Positions 1-6,367 of a stretch of DNA of 7,176 nucleotides are shown one piece after another. Position 1 is the first letter of the stretch, and each line of letters begins with the position of its first letter. Position numbers and translations under genes: made by a program. Source of the stretch: Actinomycetes bacterium (GTDB lineage: Bacteria; Actinomycetota; Acidimicrobiia; Acidimicrobiales; Acidimicrobiaceae); NCBI GenBank assembly GCA_021844725.1, contig JAKBSX010000142.1, positions 1 through 7,176 of the forward strand, given 5' to 3'. The notes below the pieces were generated by a model. The model ran no database searches, was not told the DNA's origin, and saw nothing but the letters and a program-made list of their open reading frames with translations.

Positions 1-535
1 TAATAAGGTGGAACAGCCCAAGAAGTTTTTCTCCTGCCGCACCTGCTCCCGGAAGACTTGGCTTTAGGCTTGCCAAAATGTCTGACAAGTAGACCAGAAC
101 CAGAAGGATAAAGATTATTGCAACAGGAGTGTCATGGGCACCCAAGAACACCATGGTGCCAAGAATGGAGATCAGAGTAAATCCGATCGCCATTCCGACG
201 TTCACTCTTGAGTCCCCCTTGCGCATTCGGTTGTATCCGATTGCAAACCAGTGGATCCCATATGATGTGAACGCCAACGCTGCCATGTACAGTGGCGCTG
301 CTGTAAATACCCCCAGCGCTAAGCCGACAAAAAGGATTACTCCAGCTACAAACTGGAAAAATCCTGGCAACCAGATTCCCCACACACCGGTGGCTGCATC
401 AACTTCCGGACTTCTCTTTGGATAGCCAAAAAGTTCCTGAAGCGAATATATGAAGTAACCCGTTCCCAGTCCCATGAATCCAAGCGCCAGTGGCGGAAAC
501 TGGGACGTAGGTAAACTTACTACGGTAGCTAACAT
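1..535 (-). CDS. GPR1/FUN34/YaaH-type (acetate uptake) membrane protein, 3' part outside window
   Basis: The first 178 residues are visible; the gene has no stop before the left edge. Family members (E. coli SatP/YaaH, yeast Ady2/Ato) are about 200-residue, six-TM transporters for acetate/succinate in the cytoplasmic membrane. Hydrophobic stretches lie at about residues 15-35, 52-72, 80-100, 112-133 and 137-157. The best family match is residues 51-98: a Gly/Phe/Gln/Ala-Gly segment (PGFFQFVAG) followed by AFTSYGIHWFA, which corresponds to the conserved AFTSYGxFW block. The usual N-terminal NPAPLG signature is not intact: residues 14-19 read PPLALG. The ATG at 535 is chosen because AGAAGGG lies 10 bases upstream (546-552) and it gives a normal N-terminus. 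It is transcribed away from the T4SS operon. The family call is from motif recall, and the substrate is inferred. Confidence 0.62.
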   Translation of the reverse strand, partial: MLATVVSLPTSQFPPLALGFMGLGTGYFIYSLQELFGYPKRSPEVDAATGVWGIWLPGFFQFVAGVILFVGLALGVFTAAPLYMAALAFTSYGIHWFAIGYNRMRKGDSRVNVGMAIGFTLISILGTMVFLGAHDTPVAIIFILLVLVYLSDILASLKPSLPGAGAAGEKLLGLFHLI

Positions 536-572
536 TTTCCATCATCCCTTCTAAAATGTAGAGCTGATTGGA

Positions 573-602
573 ATAATATCGCGTTGTAATATTACAAGTA
601 CG
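573..602 (-). promoter_or_regulatory. Palindromic operator-like site with possible promoter for the transporter gene
   Basis: Positions 584-597 read TTGTAATATTACAA, a perfect 14-bp palindrome. On the minus strand a TATTAT -10-like hexamer lies just downstream (578-573), about 40 bases before the ATG at 535. No good -35 hexamer sits at 16-18 bases; TTGCGT is 21 bases upstream. The palindrome would occupy the spacer between -35 and -10, a usual place for a repressor operator. The palindrome is directly seen; the promoter and the regulator are inference. Confidence 0.4.
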
Positions 603-816
603 CAATTATGACATTTGCTGGGTGATTTAGTAAGAAATTGTCTTTTTTATTGAACCTGGTCAGAGAAATAGCCCCGATCCGCTCTCCCAGCCCAGGCCAA
701 GTCCTCCCTCAACAATGGTGGGAATTTGCCACTGGGCAGGCCGATAATTATCTGTTCTTGTTTTTTACGAATCGGTCGAAGAGTCGTCTCTTAGTCAAAT
801 GATTTTAAATAAATTC

Positions 817-845
817 GTGACATTTTTCATGTTCGATGATAAATT
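817..845 (+). promoter_or_regulatory. Probable promoter of the T4SS operon
   Basis: GTGACA (817-822, 5 of 6 matches to TTGACA) is separated by 17 bases from TAAATT (840-845, 4 of 6 matches to TATAAT). A TGA immediately before the -10 fits an extended -10 element. An AT-rich tract (about 797-815) precedes it. Transcription would begin near 852, leaving a leader of about 40 bases before the first gene. This is the best candidate in the gap but is unproven. Confidence 0.4.
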
Positions 846-849
846 GAGG

Positions 850-891
850 TTCCCCACCCCGCTTATGAAGTTCTATTGCTAGTGGGTGGAA
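850..891 (+). promoter_or_regulatory. Leader hairpin that could mask the ribosome binding site, with a 5-codon leader ORF
   Basis: CCACCC (854-859) is complementary to GGGTGG (884-889). With a two-base bulge the stem extends to TT (850-851) / AA (890-891). The right arm holds the only Shine-Dalgarno-like sequence (GGGTGGA) before the ATG at 894, so the stem would hide it. The loop contains a tiny ORF, ATG at 865 to TAG at 880-882 (MKFYC), which has no well-spaced SD of its own. If translated, ribosomes there would open the stem, as in translational attenuation or coupling. The pairing is seen; the regulation is inference. Confidence 0.3.
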
Positions 892-893
892 GT

Positions 894-1202
894 ATGCAAA
901 ACCTGTTGCCGATGGTTCGGCTTTTTAGTGACGTTTCTCTTTCTCCCGATCCTTCGCAATTGCCGGGTGGTTCCGCGCTTCAGTCGCTAACCAATGGACT
1001 TGGAGGGTGGGCTCTTATCATATCTTTGGCAGGCCTTTTGCTTGGCGCTGCGACCTGGGCCCTGGGCTCACATTCGCAGAATTATCAACAATCCATGTCA
1101 GGACGCCGTGCAGTGGTGATTTCTGGGGGCGCAGCCCTAATCGTGGGTGCAGCTCCTGCTTTGATCAATTTCTTTTTCCATCTTGGGCAAAGCGTGCATT
1201 AG
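894..1202 (+). CDS. DUF6112-like small membrane protein, putative T4SS pilin-like (VirB2/TrbC type) subunit
   Basis: A 102-residue protein with two hydrophobic segments, about residues 37-57 and 72-96. The first is preceded by LPGG (23-26); the short loop between them has SHSQNYQQSMSGRR, and the second segment ends in INFFF. This arrangement matches, from memory, the DUF6112 proteins encoded first in actinobacterial conjugation operons upstream of trbL, SCO6880 and virB4-like genes. The two-TM layout with a short polar loop resembles VirB2/TrbC pilins, so a role as pilus or channel subunit is plausible but inferred. Start choice: the ATG at 894 has GGTGGA close upstream. In-frame TTG (876) and GTG (882) would add six or four residues, but no SD supports them. 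It is the first gene of the operon and ends two bases before the next start. Confidence 0.75.
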   Translation: MQNLLPMVRLFSDVSLSPDPSQLPGGSALQSLTNGLGGWALIISLAGLLLGAATWALGSHSQNYQQSMSGRRAVVISGGAALIVGAAPALINFFFHLGQSVH

Positions 1203-1204
1203 AT

Positions 1205-2176
1205 ATGGGAAGCATAGTCAATGCGATAATCAAACAACTTATCCATATCTTTACAGGAGGTTTTGTCTCTTCAATCACTTCAGTCGAGATTTGGCTTTTT
1301 TTGAGAATCGATAAATTTATTGTTCACGGCTCTTTAATTTCATTGTCGTCTGGATGGTTTTATCAGTTCTTCCAAAAAATGGAGGTTTTGGCTTTAGCCC
1401 TGATTCTTCCTCTATTTATCATCGGTTTGATAAGTGGGGTAGTATCTGGATCCGGCGGCTATCTTCTCCGATTGGTTACGCTCTATCTCCCGGTTTCGCT
1501 TATCGGTTCAGGGGTACTGCTGATAGGATTTCAAGCCCTAGGGAGCGCTGTGGACGTAATGTGCCGATGGTTGATTGATTCTCAGCATCTTTCGCCCTCG
1601 TCATTTGCACAGACGTTTTCTAATCTTTCCGCTCATGGAGGTTTGGCAGATCCGATTCCCTTTCTCTTAGTTGTCATCGCTGGGATAGTAAGTGTTATAG
1701 CCGCTCTCTCACTGTATTTTGAGCTTCTCATACGGGAGGGGGTCCTGGTTGTCTTGGCAGCGTTCATCCCATTGATACTGTTGGCGATGCTTTTGAGTTC
1801 AGCAAAAGCAGTTGTCTACCGATTTATAGAAATTTCCGTAGGAGTGATCTTTTCCAAATTGGCAGTAGTGGTACTTCTTTGCCTGGGCGCTGAACTGGTG
1901 ACAAACTCTGGCTTGGCTTCCAATTTTGATCAGTTCATGATCGGCGTGGCGATTGTGATACTTGCTTCATTTAGCCCCTTTCTACTCTTTTCTCTCATTC
2001 CAATTGCTCATCTGGATCATCAGGCCCAGCTTTCAGGTTCAGCGCGGCGAAAGGGTCGGGATCTTATGCGACTAGGAGCTATGGCGGTACCAGGAGCTGG
2101 GATCCCAGAAATACCGGGGCCACCCCCTCTGGCGGAGGCTACACCGGTGCCCAGCTATCTTCGGAACTCTGACTAG
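1205..2176 (+). CDS. TrbL/VirB6-like conjugal transfer membrane protein
   Basis: A 323-residue polytopic protein with about six TM segments, near residues 58-81, 90-113, 151-173, 178-200, 211-232 and 243-265. A cytoplasmic-type basic stretch (SARRKGRDLMR, 278-288) and a Pro-rich tail (about 295-317) follow. Just after the last TM it reads SLIPIAHLD, corresponding to the LIP/VPxAE-type motif I associate with actinobacterial TrbL-like proteins (SCO6881 type). VirB6/TrbL proteins form the inner membrane channel of a T4SS. The reading frame stays open upstream to 1007, but that part overlaps the preceding gene out of frame. The ATG at 1205, two bases after the previous stop, is the natural coupled start although no strong SD is visible. 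Position between the pilin-like and SCO6880-type genes supports the call. Confidence 0.75.
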   Translation: MGSIVNAIIKQLIHIFTGGFVSSITSVEIWLFLRIDKFIVHGSLISLSSGWFYQFFQKMEVLALALILPLFIIGLISGVVSGSGGYLLRLVTLYLPVSLIGSGVLLIGFQALGSAVDVMCRWLIDSQHLSPSSFAQTFSNLSAHGGLADPIPFLLVVIAGIVSVIAALSLYFELLIREGVLVVLAAFIPLILLAMLLSSAKAVVYRFIEISVGVIFSKLAVVVLLCLGAELVTNSGLASNFDQFMIGVAIVILASFSPFLLFSLIPIAHLDHQAQLSGSARRKGRDLMRLGAMAVPGAGIPEIPGPPPLAEATPVPSYLRNSD

Positions 2177-2191
2177 GACAGGGCAGTTCAA

Positions 2192-3613
2192 GTGGATCAG
2201 ATGTTGTCGAGCCATCACCGGTTTTCAGTGGGCGACCACTTACTGGGTAAATCCATATTTGGACTTGCCAAGTCCCAAGTACTGGGGTTGACGGTTTTTC
2301 CGGTAATTGGGTTTTTGATGCTGTTTTCGTTTAATGGGATTTGGGGAATACTGGGTTTAGTTTTTGTGGTGACACTAGCCGTGCTTTCTTTGCTGATCGG
2401 TTGGCAGGGATGGACTTTGGACAGGGCAGTTATAGCGGGTAATTGGTATCTGGCCTCTGTAATATCGCAGCGTCGAAATCGATTTAAGTTCAGCCAATTC
2501 GGAGCTCCCCTTCCCTCCGTACAGTCACGCCAGGTTGTTTCTTATCATTCCAAGCTGGGGGTTCGGGTTTCCGAGCAGTATCTTTCAAAGCGGGGGAGAC
2601 AACATCTGGCCGGAAAATTCTATCACCGCGTTTTTCTTGAGACTTTTCCCGGCCACGAGATGGATATGGCACAACTCAGCCTCGGGAAAAAAGTCCTGTT
2701 TGGGTTTGAACTAGAAGGCGACAGATTTTTGTATCTTGACCGGGATGCAAAGGCTTCCAATGCGATTAACTTTGGGCAGTTTTTAGAGGTGTTTTCTGCC
2801 TACCGGGATCGGATTGATTCCCTCTGCCTTGTATACACCTTTACACCTGGAAATTTTGATACGCCGACTTCCATCAATCAAGAGTCAGATCCAGAGCTCG
2901 AAGAACTTGTACGTTCATCAAGCAATAGCTCGATCAGGCGACAACTCTATCTGTTGATATCGGGTTCGAAGTCGACTGGTTTTGCGGAACTCGTGTCTCA
3001 GATTTCAGTCGCTGCACGCGATATTGGGGTCACCGCCAGAGGCCTTGATCAAAGTTCCCTTCGCAAGGTTGTGTTATTCGGCCGACCAGCCCCAGACCTC
3101 GAGAAGGCACTGTCGATGCGTTCACATTGGCGACATATGGAGCTGGGCGACAAGTTGGCCAAACTTTTTCAGGTGACCGGGCTCCCTAAGGGCGAAGTAA
3201 ATGCCGATTTCCTGGTACCATTTCTTTCTTCTGTGGCGGGGGAGGGTCTGTTGAGTTTCAGACTGAAACTTGTTGATAACAGATATGCACTAAGAAAGGT
3301 CAGGGCTAAACGGTCAGGGATTACGGCTGACGCTGGAGTCAGGACACTACTGGGGTTTTTGGGCAGACAGTCCGAAAATCGTGCAATTGGATCACTGCAG
3401 GTCCAGGAGGAAGAACTGGATTTAGGTTATGTTATGTATTCCGTTTCCGGGACATTGGTGCTTTTTGCCACCACCGAAGCAGAACTTGAACTTGCAGCGA
3501 ATCAGATACTGCTCAAATCGGAACAAAGTGGGGTCAGCCTTGAGTGCGCCTATGGCACTCAGATGAAATGTTGGCGTGATTTGTTTGGGACTGAGGGGTG
3601 GAGTAATAAATGA
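2192..3613 (+). CDS. SCO6880-family T4SS protein (PrgI-like N-terminus plus VirB4 N-terminal-like domain)
   Basis: A 473-residue protein. Residues about 28-48 and 50-70 form a PrgI-like pair of TM segments, followed by a large soluble part with no Walker motif. The C-terminal third (about 344-470) has the pattern recalled from SCO6880 proteins: a charged helix around ALRKVRAKRSG, a GFLGRQ-like turn, an EEELDLGYVMYSVSGTL strand, an acidic helix (TEAELELAANQ) and a final YGTQxxCW motif. This resembles the non-catalytic N-terminal half of VirB4/TraC ATPases, carried here by a separate polypeptide and joined to a PrgI-like anchor. It probably docks the ATPase encoded next to the channel. Start: GTG at 2192 with GGG eight bases upstream (2181-2183); the in-frame ATG at 2201 is an alternative. 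The stop overlaps the next start (ATGA). Confidence 0.72.
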   Translation: MDQMLSSHHRFSVGDHLLGKSIFGLAKSQVLGLTVFPVIGFLMLFSFNGIWGILGLVFVVTLAVLSLLIGWQGWTLDRAVIAGNWYLASVISQRRNRFKFSQFGAPLPSVQSRQVVSYHSKLGVRVSEQYLSKRGRQHLAGKFYHRVFLETFPGHEMDMAQLSLGKKVLFGFELEGDRFLYLDRDAKASNAINFGQFLEVFSAYRDRIDSLCLVYTFTPGNFDTPTSINQESDPELEELVRSSSNSSIRRQLYLLISGSKSTGFAELVSQISVAARDIGVTARGLDQSSLRKVVLFGRPAPDLEKALSMRSHWRHMELGDKLAKLFQVTGLPKGEVNADFLVPFLSSVAGEGLLSFRLKLVDNRYALRKVRAKRSGITADAGVRTLLGFLGRQSENRAIGSLQVQEEELDLGYVMYSVSGTLVLFATTEAELELAANQILLKSEQSGVSLECAYGTQMKCWRDLFGTEGWSNK

Positions 3614-4836
3614 GTTACTGGATTACTTCTCGAAATCTGGGCGCGCTTTTTCCACCTATTTGTGGAACTCCGCCCAGATGCAAATCGGTGTATGTGGGTA
3701 AGAGTCGGCTTCGAGGTCCCTATTTTTATAATCCATTCGAGCTCTATAGCCAGGGAGTTCTGACAAGTCCCAATCTTATGGTATTTGGTCAGATTGGATA
3801 TGGTAAAAGCGCACTGGTGAAGGCGATTTTGAACAGGCATCTCGAGATTGGATATCGGGTGTGTATTTTGGACCCGAAAGGGGAGTATCAGCAGTTGACC
3901 CAGATGAACTCAGGGTCCTCGTTTGCATTTGGGACTAAAAAGGGAGCCGGTCTGAATCCGCTCAGCTTCCAAGGAGGGAACCCATCTAACGGGGACGCCG
4001 TCCATCTGGAGCGGCTTTCCAATTTGGTTGTCACATTCTCAGCGATATTGGACCGGCCTATCTCTTCATTAGAGGAGTACGTGATTGAAAATGCACTAAG
4101 TAATTGCGAGAATAGACACAATTTAGTTGACATGAACGATCTATATCAGGAACTTCAATATCTCGCCCGCTCTCAGGAGGGCAGTGCAGAAAATCGATAT
4201 TATGAAGAGTCCGATTGTGCCAGGTCACTCGGAATCGAACTCAGGCGCTATCTTTTCGGGGACTTGATCGGAATCATTGACGGTCGCAAAGCTGATCCCA
4301 AAGCCAATATCGAGTTAGGCCGGATTTTGAATGTTGATTTATTCACCGCCAGTAATCCAGGGGTGATGGCCGTGGGAGTTCCTGTTTTTCTGTCACTATT
4401 GAAAAATGCTCTTTCTAAAGGTGGCCATAAATACCTGATAGCCCTCGACGAAGCTTGGATGGCGCTTTCAAGCCCCGGGTGCGTAGGTTTTTTTCGCTCA
4501 TACTGGAAGCTGGCAAGAAGCTACGGGATCGCAAATATTGCAGTTGTGCACAGAAGTGAAGACCTATTGGTACCTGGAGACCAGGCCAGTGGAGGTGGGC
4601 AGATTGCTGCTGGACTTGTGAGCGATTCTCAAACTTTCATAATTTTTCATCTTGATCCTGTGCCAGCCCGCAAAATTGGAGGGTTATTGGAATTGACTGA
4701 GACTGAGATATCTTTGCTCGGCACCCTAAAGCGCGGCAGCTGTTTGTGGAAAGTGGCAGGTGAAACATTTATTGTCGATGTGCAACTGACCGATAAAGAA
4801 CGAAAGATCTTTGATACTGACGCCCGGATGGTCTAA
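3610..4836 (+). CDS. VirB4-like T4SS ATPase (catalytic half)
   Basis: A 408-residue soluble P-loop ATPase of the VirB4/TraC-HerA type. Walker A is GQIGYGKS (residues 60-67), followed by the family motif DPKGEY (88-93). Walker B is YLIALDE (275-281, D280/E281). The conserved HRSEDL segment (314-319) and the later GLVSDSQTFIIF region match conjugation ATPases of actinobacterial elements. The usual VirB4 N-terminal domain is missing and appears to be supplied by the SCO6880-family protein upstream. It likely powers assembly or transport at the cytoplasmic face of the channel. The start ATG overlaps the previous stop by four bases (ATGA), and GGTGGAG (3597-3603) lies six bases upstream, a good SD. 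All key ATPase residues are present, so it should be active. Confidence 0.85.
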   Translation: MSYWITSRNLGALFPPICGTPPRCKSVYVGKSRLRGPYFYNPFELYSQGVLTSPNLMVFGQIGYGKSALVKAILNRHLEIGYRVCILDPKGEYQQLTQMNSGSSFAFGTKKGAGLNPLSFQGGNPSNGDAVHLERLSNLVVTFSAILDRPISSLEEYVIENALSNCENRHNLVDMNDLYQELQYLARSQEGSAENRYYEESDCARSLGIELRRYLFGDLIGIIDGRKADPKANIELGRILNVDLFTASNPGVMAVGVPVFLSLLKNALSKGGHKYLIALDEAWMALSSPGCVGFFRSYWKLARSYGIANIAVVHRSEDLLVPGDQASGGGQIAAGLVSDSQTFIIFHLDPVPARKIGGLLELTETEISLLGTLKRGSCLWKVAGETFIVDVQLTDKERKIFDTDARMV

Positions 4837-4838
4837 TT

Positions 4839-6152
4839 ATGGATTTGTTTGGGATGATTCCCCTGATACTGGCTATATTGGCTCTTCTTTTCTGGAGCGG
4901 GAAGAGCCAAGGTGCCACCAGGAATCCGAATGGCAACTTTAGTCCCAACTTCAAAATCTTAAGTACAGAGTTTGACTACTGGCCTTTGTTGGTCGATTAC
5001 TTGAAGTTCCGCTCTGATGGGAAATCGATACGTTTGGGTCGAAAAGGTTTGCTCCCAATTTACCTACCTCCGACCGATTCCCTTCTGGTATTTGGACCCA
5101 CCCGGTCCGGGAAAACAACCTCACTTGCTATTCCAATTCTTAGCGAATTCAGAGGTCCCGCAGTTGTCACGAGTGTAAAAGAGGACATCTTGGGCCAAAG
5201 TTTAGCGGGGAGAAGGTCGTTGGGTGAATGTGAGGTTTTTGATCTCTCGAGTTCACAAAGCTCGTCCTGGAATCTCTTTTCGATGGCTGAGGATTTTGCA
5301 GGAGCGAAAATGGTGGCTGATGCGCTGTGCAGGCTAAACAAGCATAAGGGTGGCGATATAGAATTCTGGAGCCAATTGGCGGCCAAGATGCTGGGACCCC
5401 TGATTTTGGCTGCTTCTCTGGCTCAGCCAAACCTTTCCACAATTTTTTCGTGGATTGAGTCCCATGAATTTGAACCAGCGTTTGAAGCCCTGACAAATGC
5501 AGAGCAGTGGGAGGCCAGGAGTGCACTTGAGGGAATAGTAAGACTTGATTCCCGCACCCTGACGTCTGTTATTGCGACGCTGCTTTCACTTCTGGAACCT
5601 TATGGCGATCCATTTATTTGTGAACTGTTAAGCACTGATGGAATAGAGATCTCCTCGCTGCTAGACCGAAAAAGTTGTAATACCTTGTATATTTGCTCCC
5701 CTTTATTCCGTTCAGAAAGGTATCTGCCAATTTATGAGCTTTTTCTGCGAAAACTTTTGGAAGTGGCATATCAGGACGCCGACCACAAGATTCTTTTTCT
5801 GCTTGATGAATTGGCTAACGTTGCGCCAATTCCCGATCTTGACAAGGTCGCTTCCACAAGTGGGAGCTATGGGATAGTTTTGGTCTCTATTTTTCAGGAC
5901 CTGTCACAGTTGGAAGCGATATATGGAATCAAGAGCAGAACGGTGCTGAACAATCATAGATCCAAATTGTGTCTTTCGGGAATTAGCGATATAGCCACAC
6001 TTGATTACGTTGAAAAAGTAGCCAGCGGGTTGAATTCTGGTAAATCTAAGGGTAATCTTCTGTTTCGACTTCGCATTGGCCAAGCACTGCTAGTGCGAAG
6101 CAATTATCGTCCTCAAAAAATAAGTCTTATACCTGTTCGTCGACCAGATTAG
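4839..6152 (+). CDS. VirD4/TraG-like T4SS coupling ATPase
   Basis: A 437-residue protein with one N-terminal TM segment (about residues 5-20) and then a TraG/VirD4/TraM_DNA-binding-type ATPase. Walker A is GPTRSGKTT (86-94), followed by SVKEDI (112-117), a WNLF motif (144-147) and FWSQLAAKMLGPLILAA (176-192). Walker B is ILFLLDELANVAPIP (318-332, D323/E324), followed by SIFQDLSQLEAIYG (350-363). The segment around NNHRSKLCLSG (371-381) also fits the family. Coupling proteins select the substrate, usually a relaxase-DNA complex, and hand it to the channel. The usual two-TM anchor appears reduced to one, and the protein ends soon after the ATPase domain. ATG at 4839 lies two bases after the previous stop, with GGATGG seven bases upstream. 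The 3' end overlaps csrA on the other strand by 26 bases. Confidence 0.87.
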   Translation: MDLFGMIPLILAILALLFWSGKSQGATRNPNGNFSPNFKILSTEFDYWPLLVDYLKFRSDGKSIRLGRKGLLPIYLPPTDSLLVFGPTRSGKTTSLAIPILSEFRGPAVVTSVKEDILGQSLAGRRSLGECEVFDLSSSQSSSWNLFSMAEDFAGAKMVADALCRLNKHKGGDIEFWSQLAAKMLGPLILAASLAQPNLSTIFSWIESHEFEPAFEALTNAEQWEARSALEGIVRLDSRTLTSVIATLLSLLEPYGDPFICELLSTDGIEISSLLDRKSCNTLYICSPLFRSERYLPIYELFLRKLLEVAYQDADHKILFLLDELANVAPIPDLDKVASTSGSYGIVLVSIFQDLSQLEAIYGIKSRTVLNNHRSKLCLSGISDIATLDYVEKVASGLNSGKSKGNLLFRLRIGQALLVRSNYRPQKISLIPVRRPD

Positions 6153-6366
6153 AGGTTTCAGATTCCATTTGGTTGGACTCGATCACCATGGCGGAGTCTT
6201 TCAGCTTGTCGGCAAGCAGTTGAAAGATCTCTTCTCGATTTATCTCCACGTCATGCGGTGCCTTGATTCCAATACGGATAGCGTCACGCTGGATCTCTAA
6301 AATTGTTATCACGATGTTATTACCAATAACGATGCTTTCGTTTACCCGCCTGGTAAGGACAAGCAT
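6127..6366 (-). CDS. csrA: Carbon storage regulator CsrA (RNA-binding translational regulator)
   Basis: A 79-residue CsrA. MLVLTRRVNESIVIG at the N-terminus, RIGIKAP in the middle and INREEIFQ (42-49) are the family hallmarks. L4 and R44, both needed for RNA binding in E. coli CsrA, are kept. The C-terminal tail (about 58-79) is acidic and longer than in the 61-residue E. coli protein. CsrA dimers bind GGA motifs in mRNA leaders and usually block translation. In Gram-positive bacteria csrA normally sits beside fliW in flagellar operons; no flagellar gene is visible here. The start is certain: AAGGAGG lies four bases before the ATG. The gene is convergent with and overlaps the virD4-like gene. 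Confidence 0.95.
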   Translation of the reverse strand: MLVLTRRVNESIVIGNNIVITILEIQRDAIRIGIKAPHDVEINREEIFQLLADKLKDSAMVIESNQMESETSNLVDEQV

Positions 6367-6367
6367 G

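Larger units (their letters stand above)
536..893. other. Divergent intergenic region between transporter and T4SS operon
   Basis: About 360 bases without a confident gene. From left to right it holds the transporter leader and palindromic site (536-602), an AT-rich stretch, and a GC-richer block (about 660-740) with a distant inverted repeat GCCCAG (690-695) / CTGGGC (732-737). A short hairpin AAGAG-TCGT-CTCTT lies at 779-792. An AT-rich stretch (about 797-815) is followed by the probable T4SS promoter and leader. On the minus strand 647-790 is open for 47 codons with no good start, and might be a decayed gene end. No terminator with a U tract, tRNA or CRISPR-like repeat was seen. Confidence 0.6.

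Noticed and set aside
129..425. Plus-strand 98-codon open frame opposite the transporter gene.
   Set aside because: The minus-strand frame encodes a coherent membrane protein with family motifs; the plus-strand frame has no such pattern and no SD.
651..700. tRNA-like words on the minus strand (GGCTGGGAGAGCGG like a D arm, GGTTCAA like a T loop), suggesting a tRNA remnant or att site.
   Set aside because: No acceptor, anticodon or T stem pairs around these words, and the spacing does not fold into a cloverleaf.
1007..1204. N-terminal extension of the TrbL-like gene to 1007.
   Set aside because: It overlaps the DUF6112-like gene out of frame and is not hydrophobic or family-like; ATG 1205 fits the operon spacing.
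2176..2431. 13-base direct repeat GGACAGGGCAGTT at 2176-2188 and 2419-2431.
   Set aside because: Roughly chance level for a 7-kb window. One copy lies inside coding sequence, and there is no further repeat structure.
5060..5526. Minus-strand open frames of 108 and 119 codons inside the coupling-protein gene.
   Set aside because: They lie fully opposite a gene with clear Walker motifs and show no domain-like sequence; they are shadows of its codon pattern.
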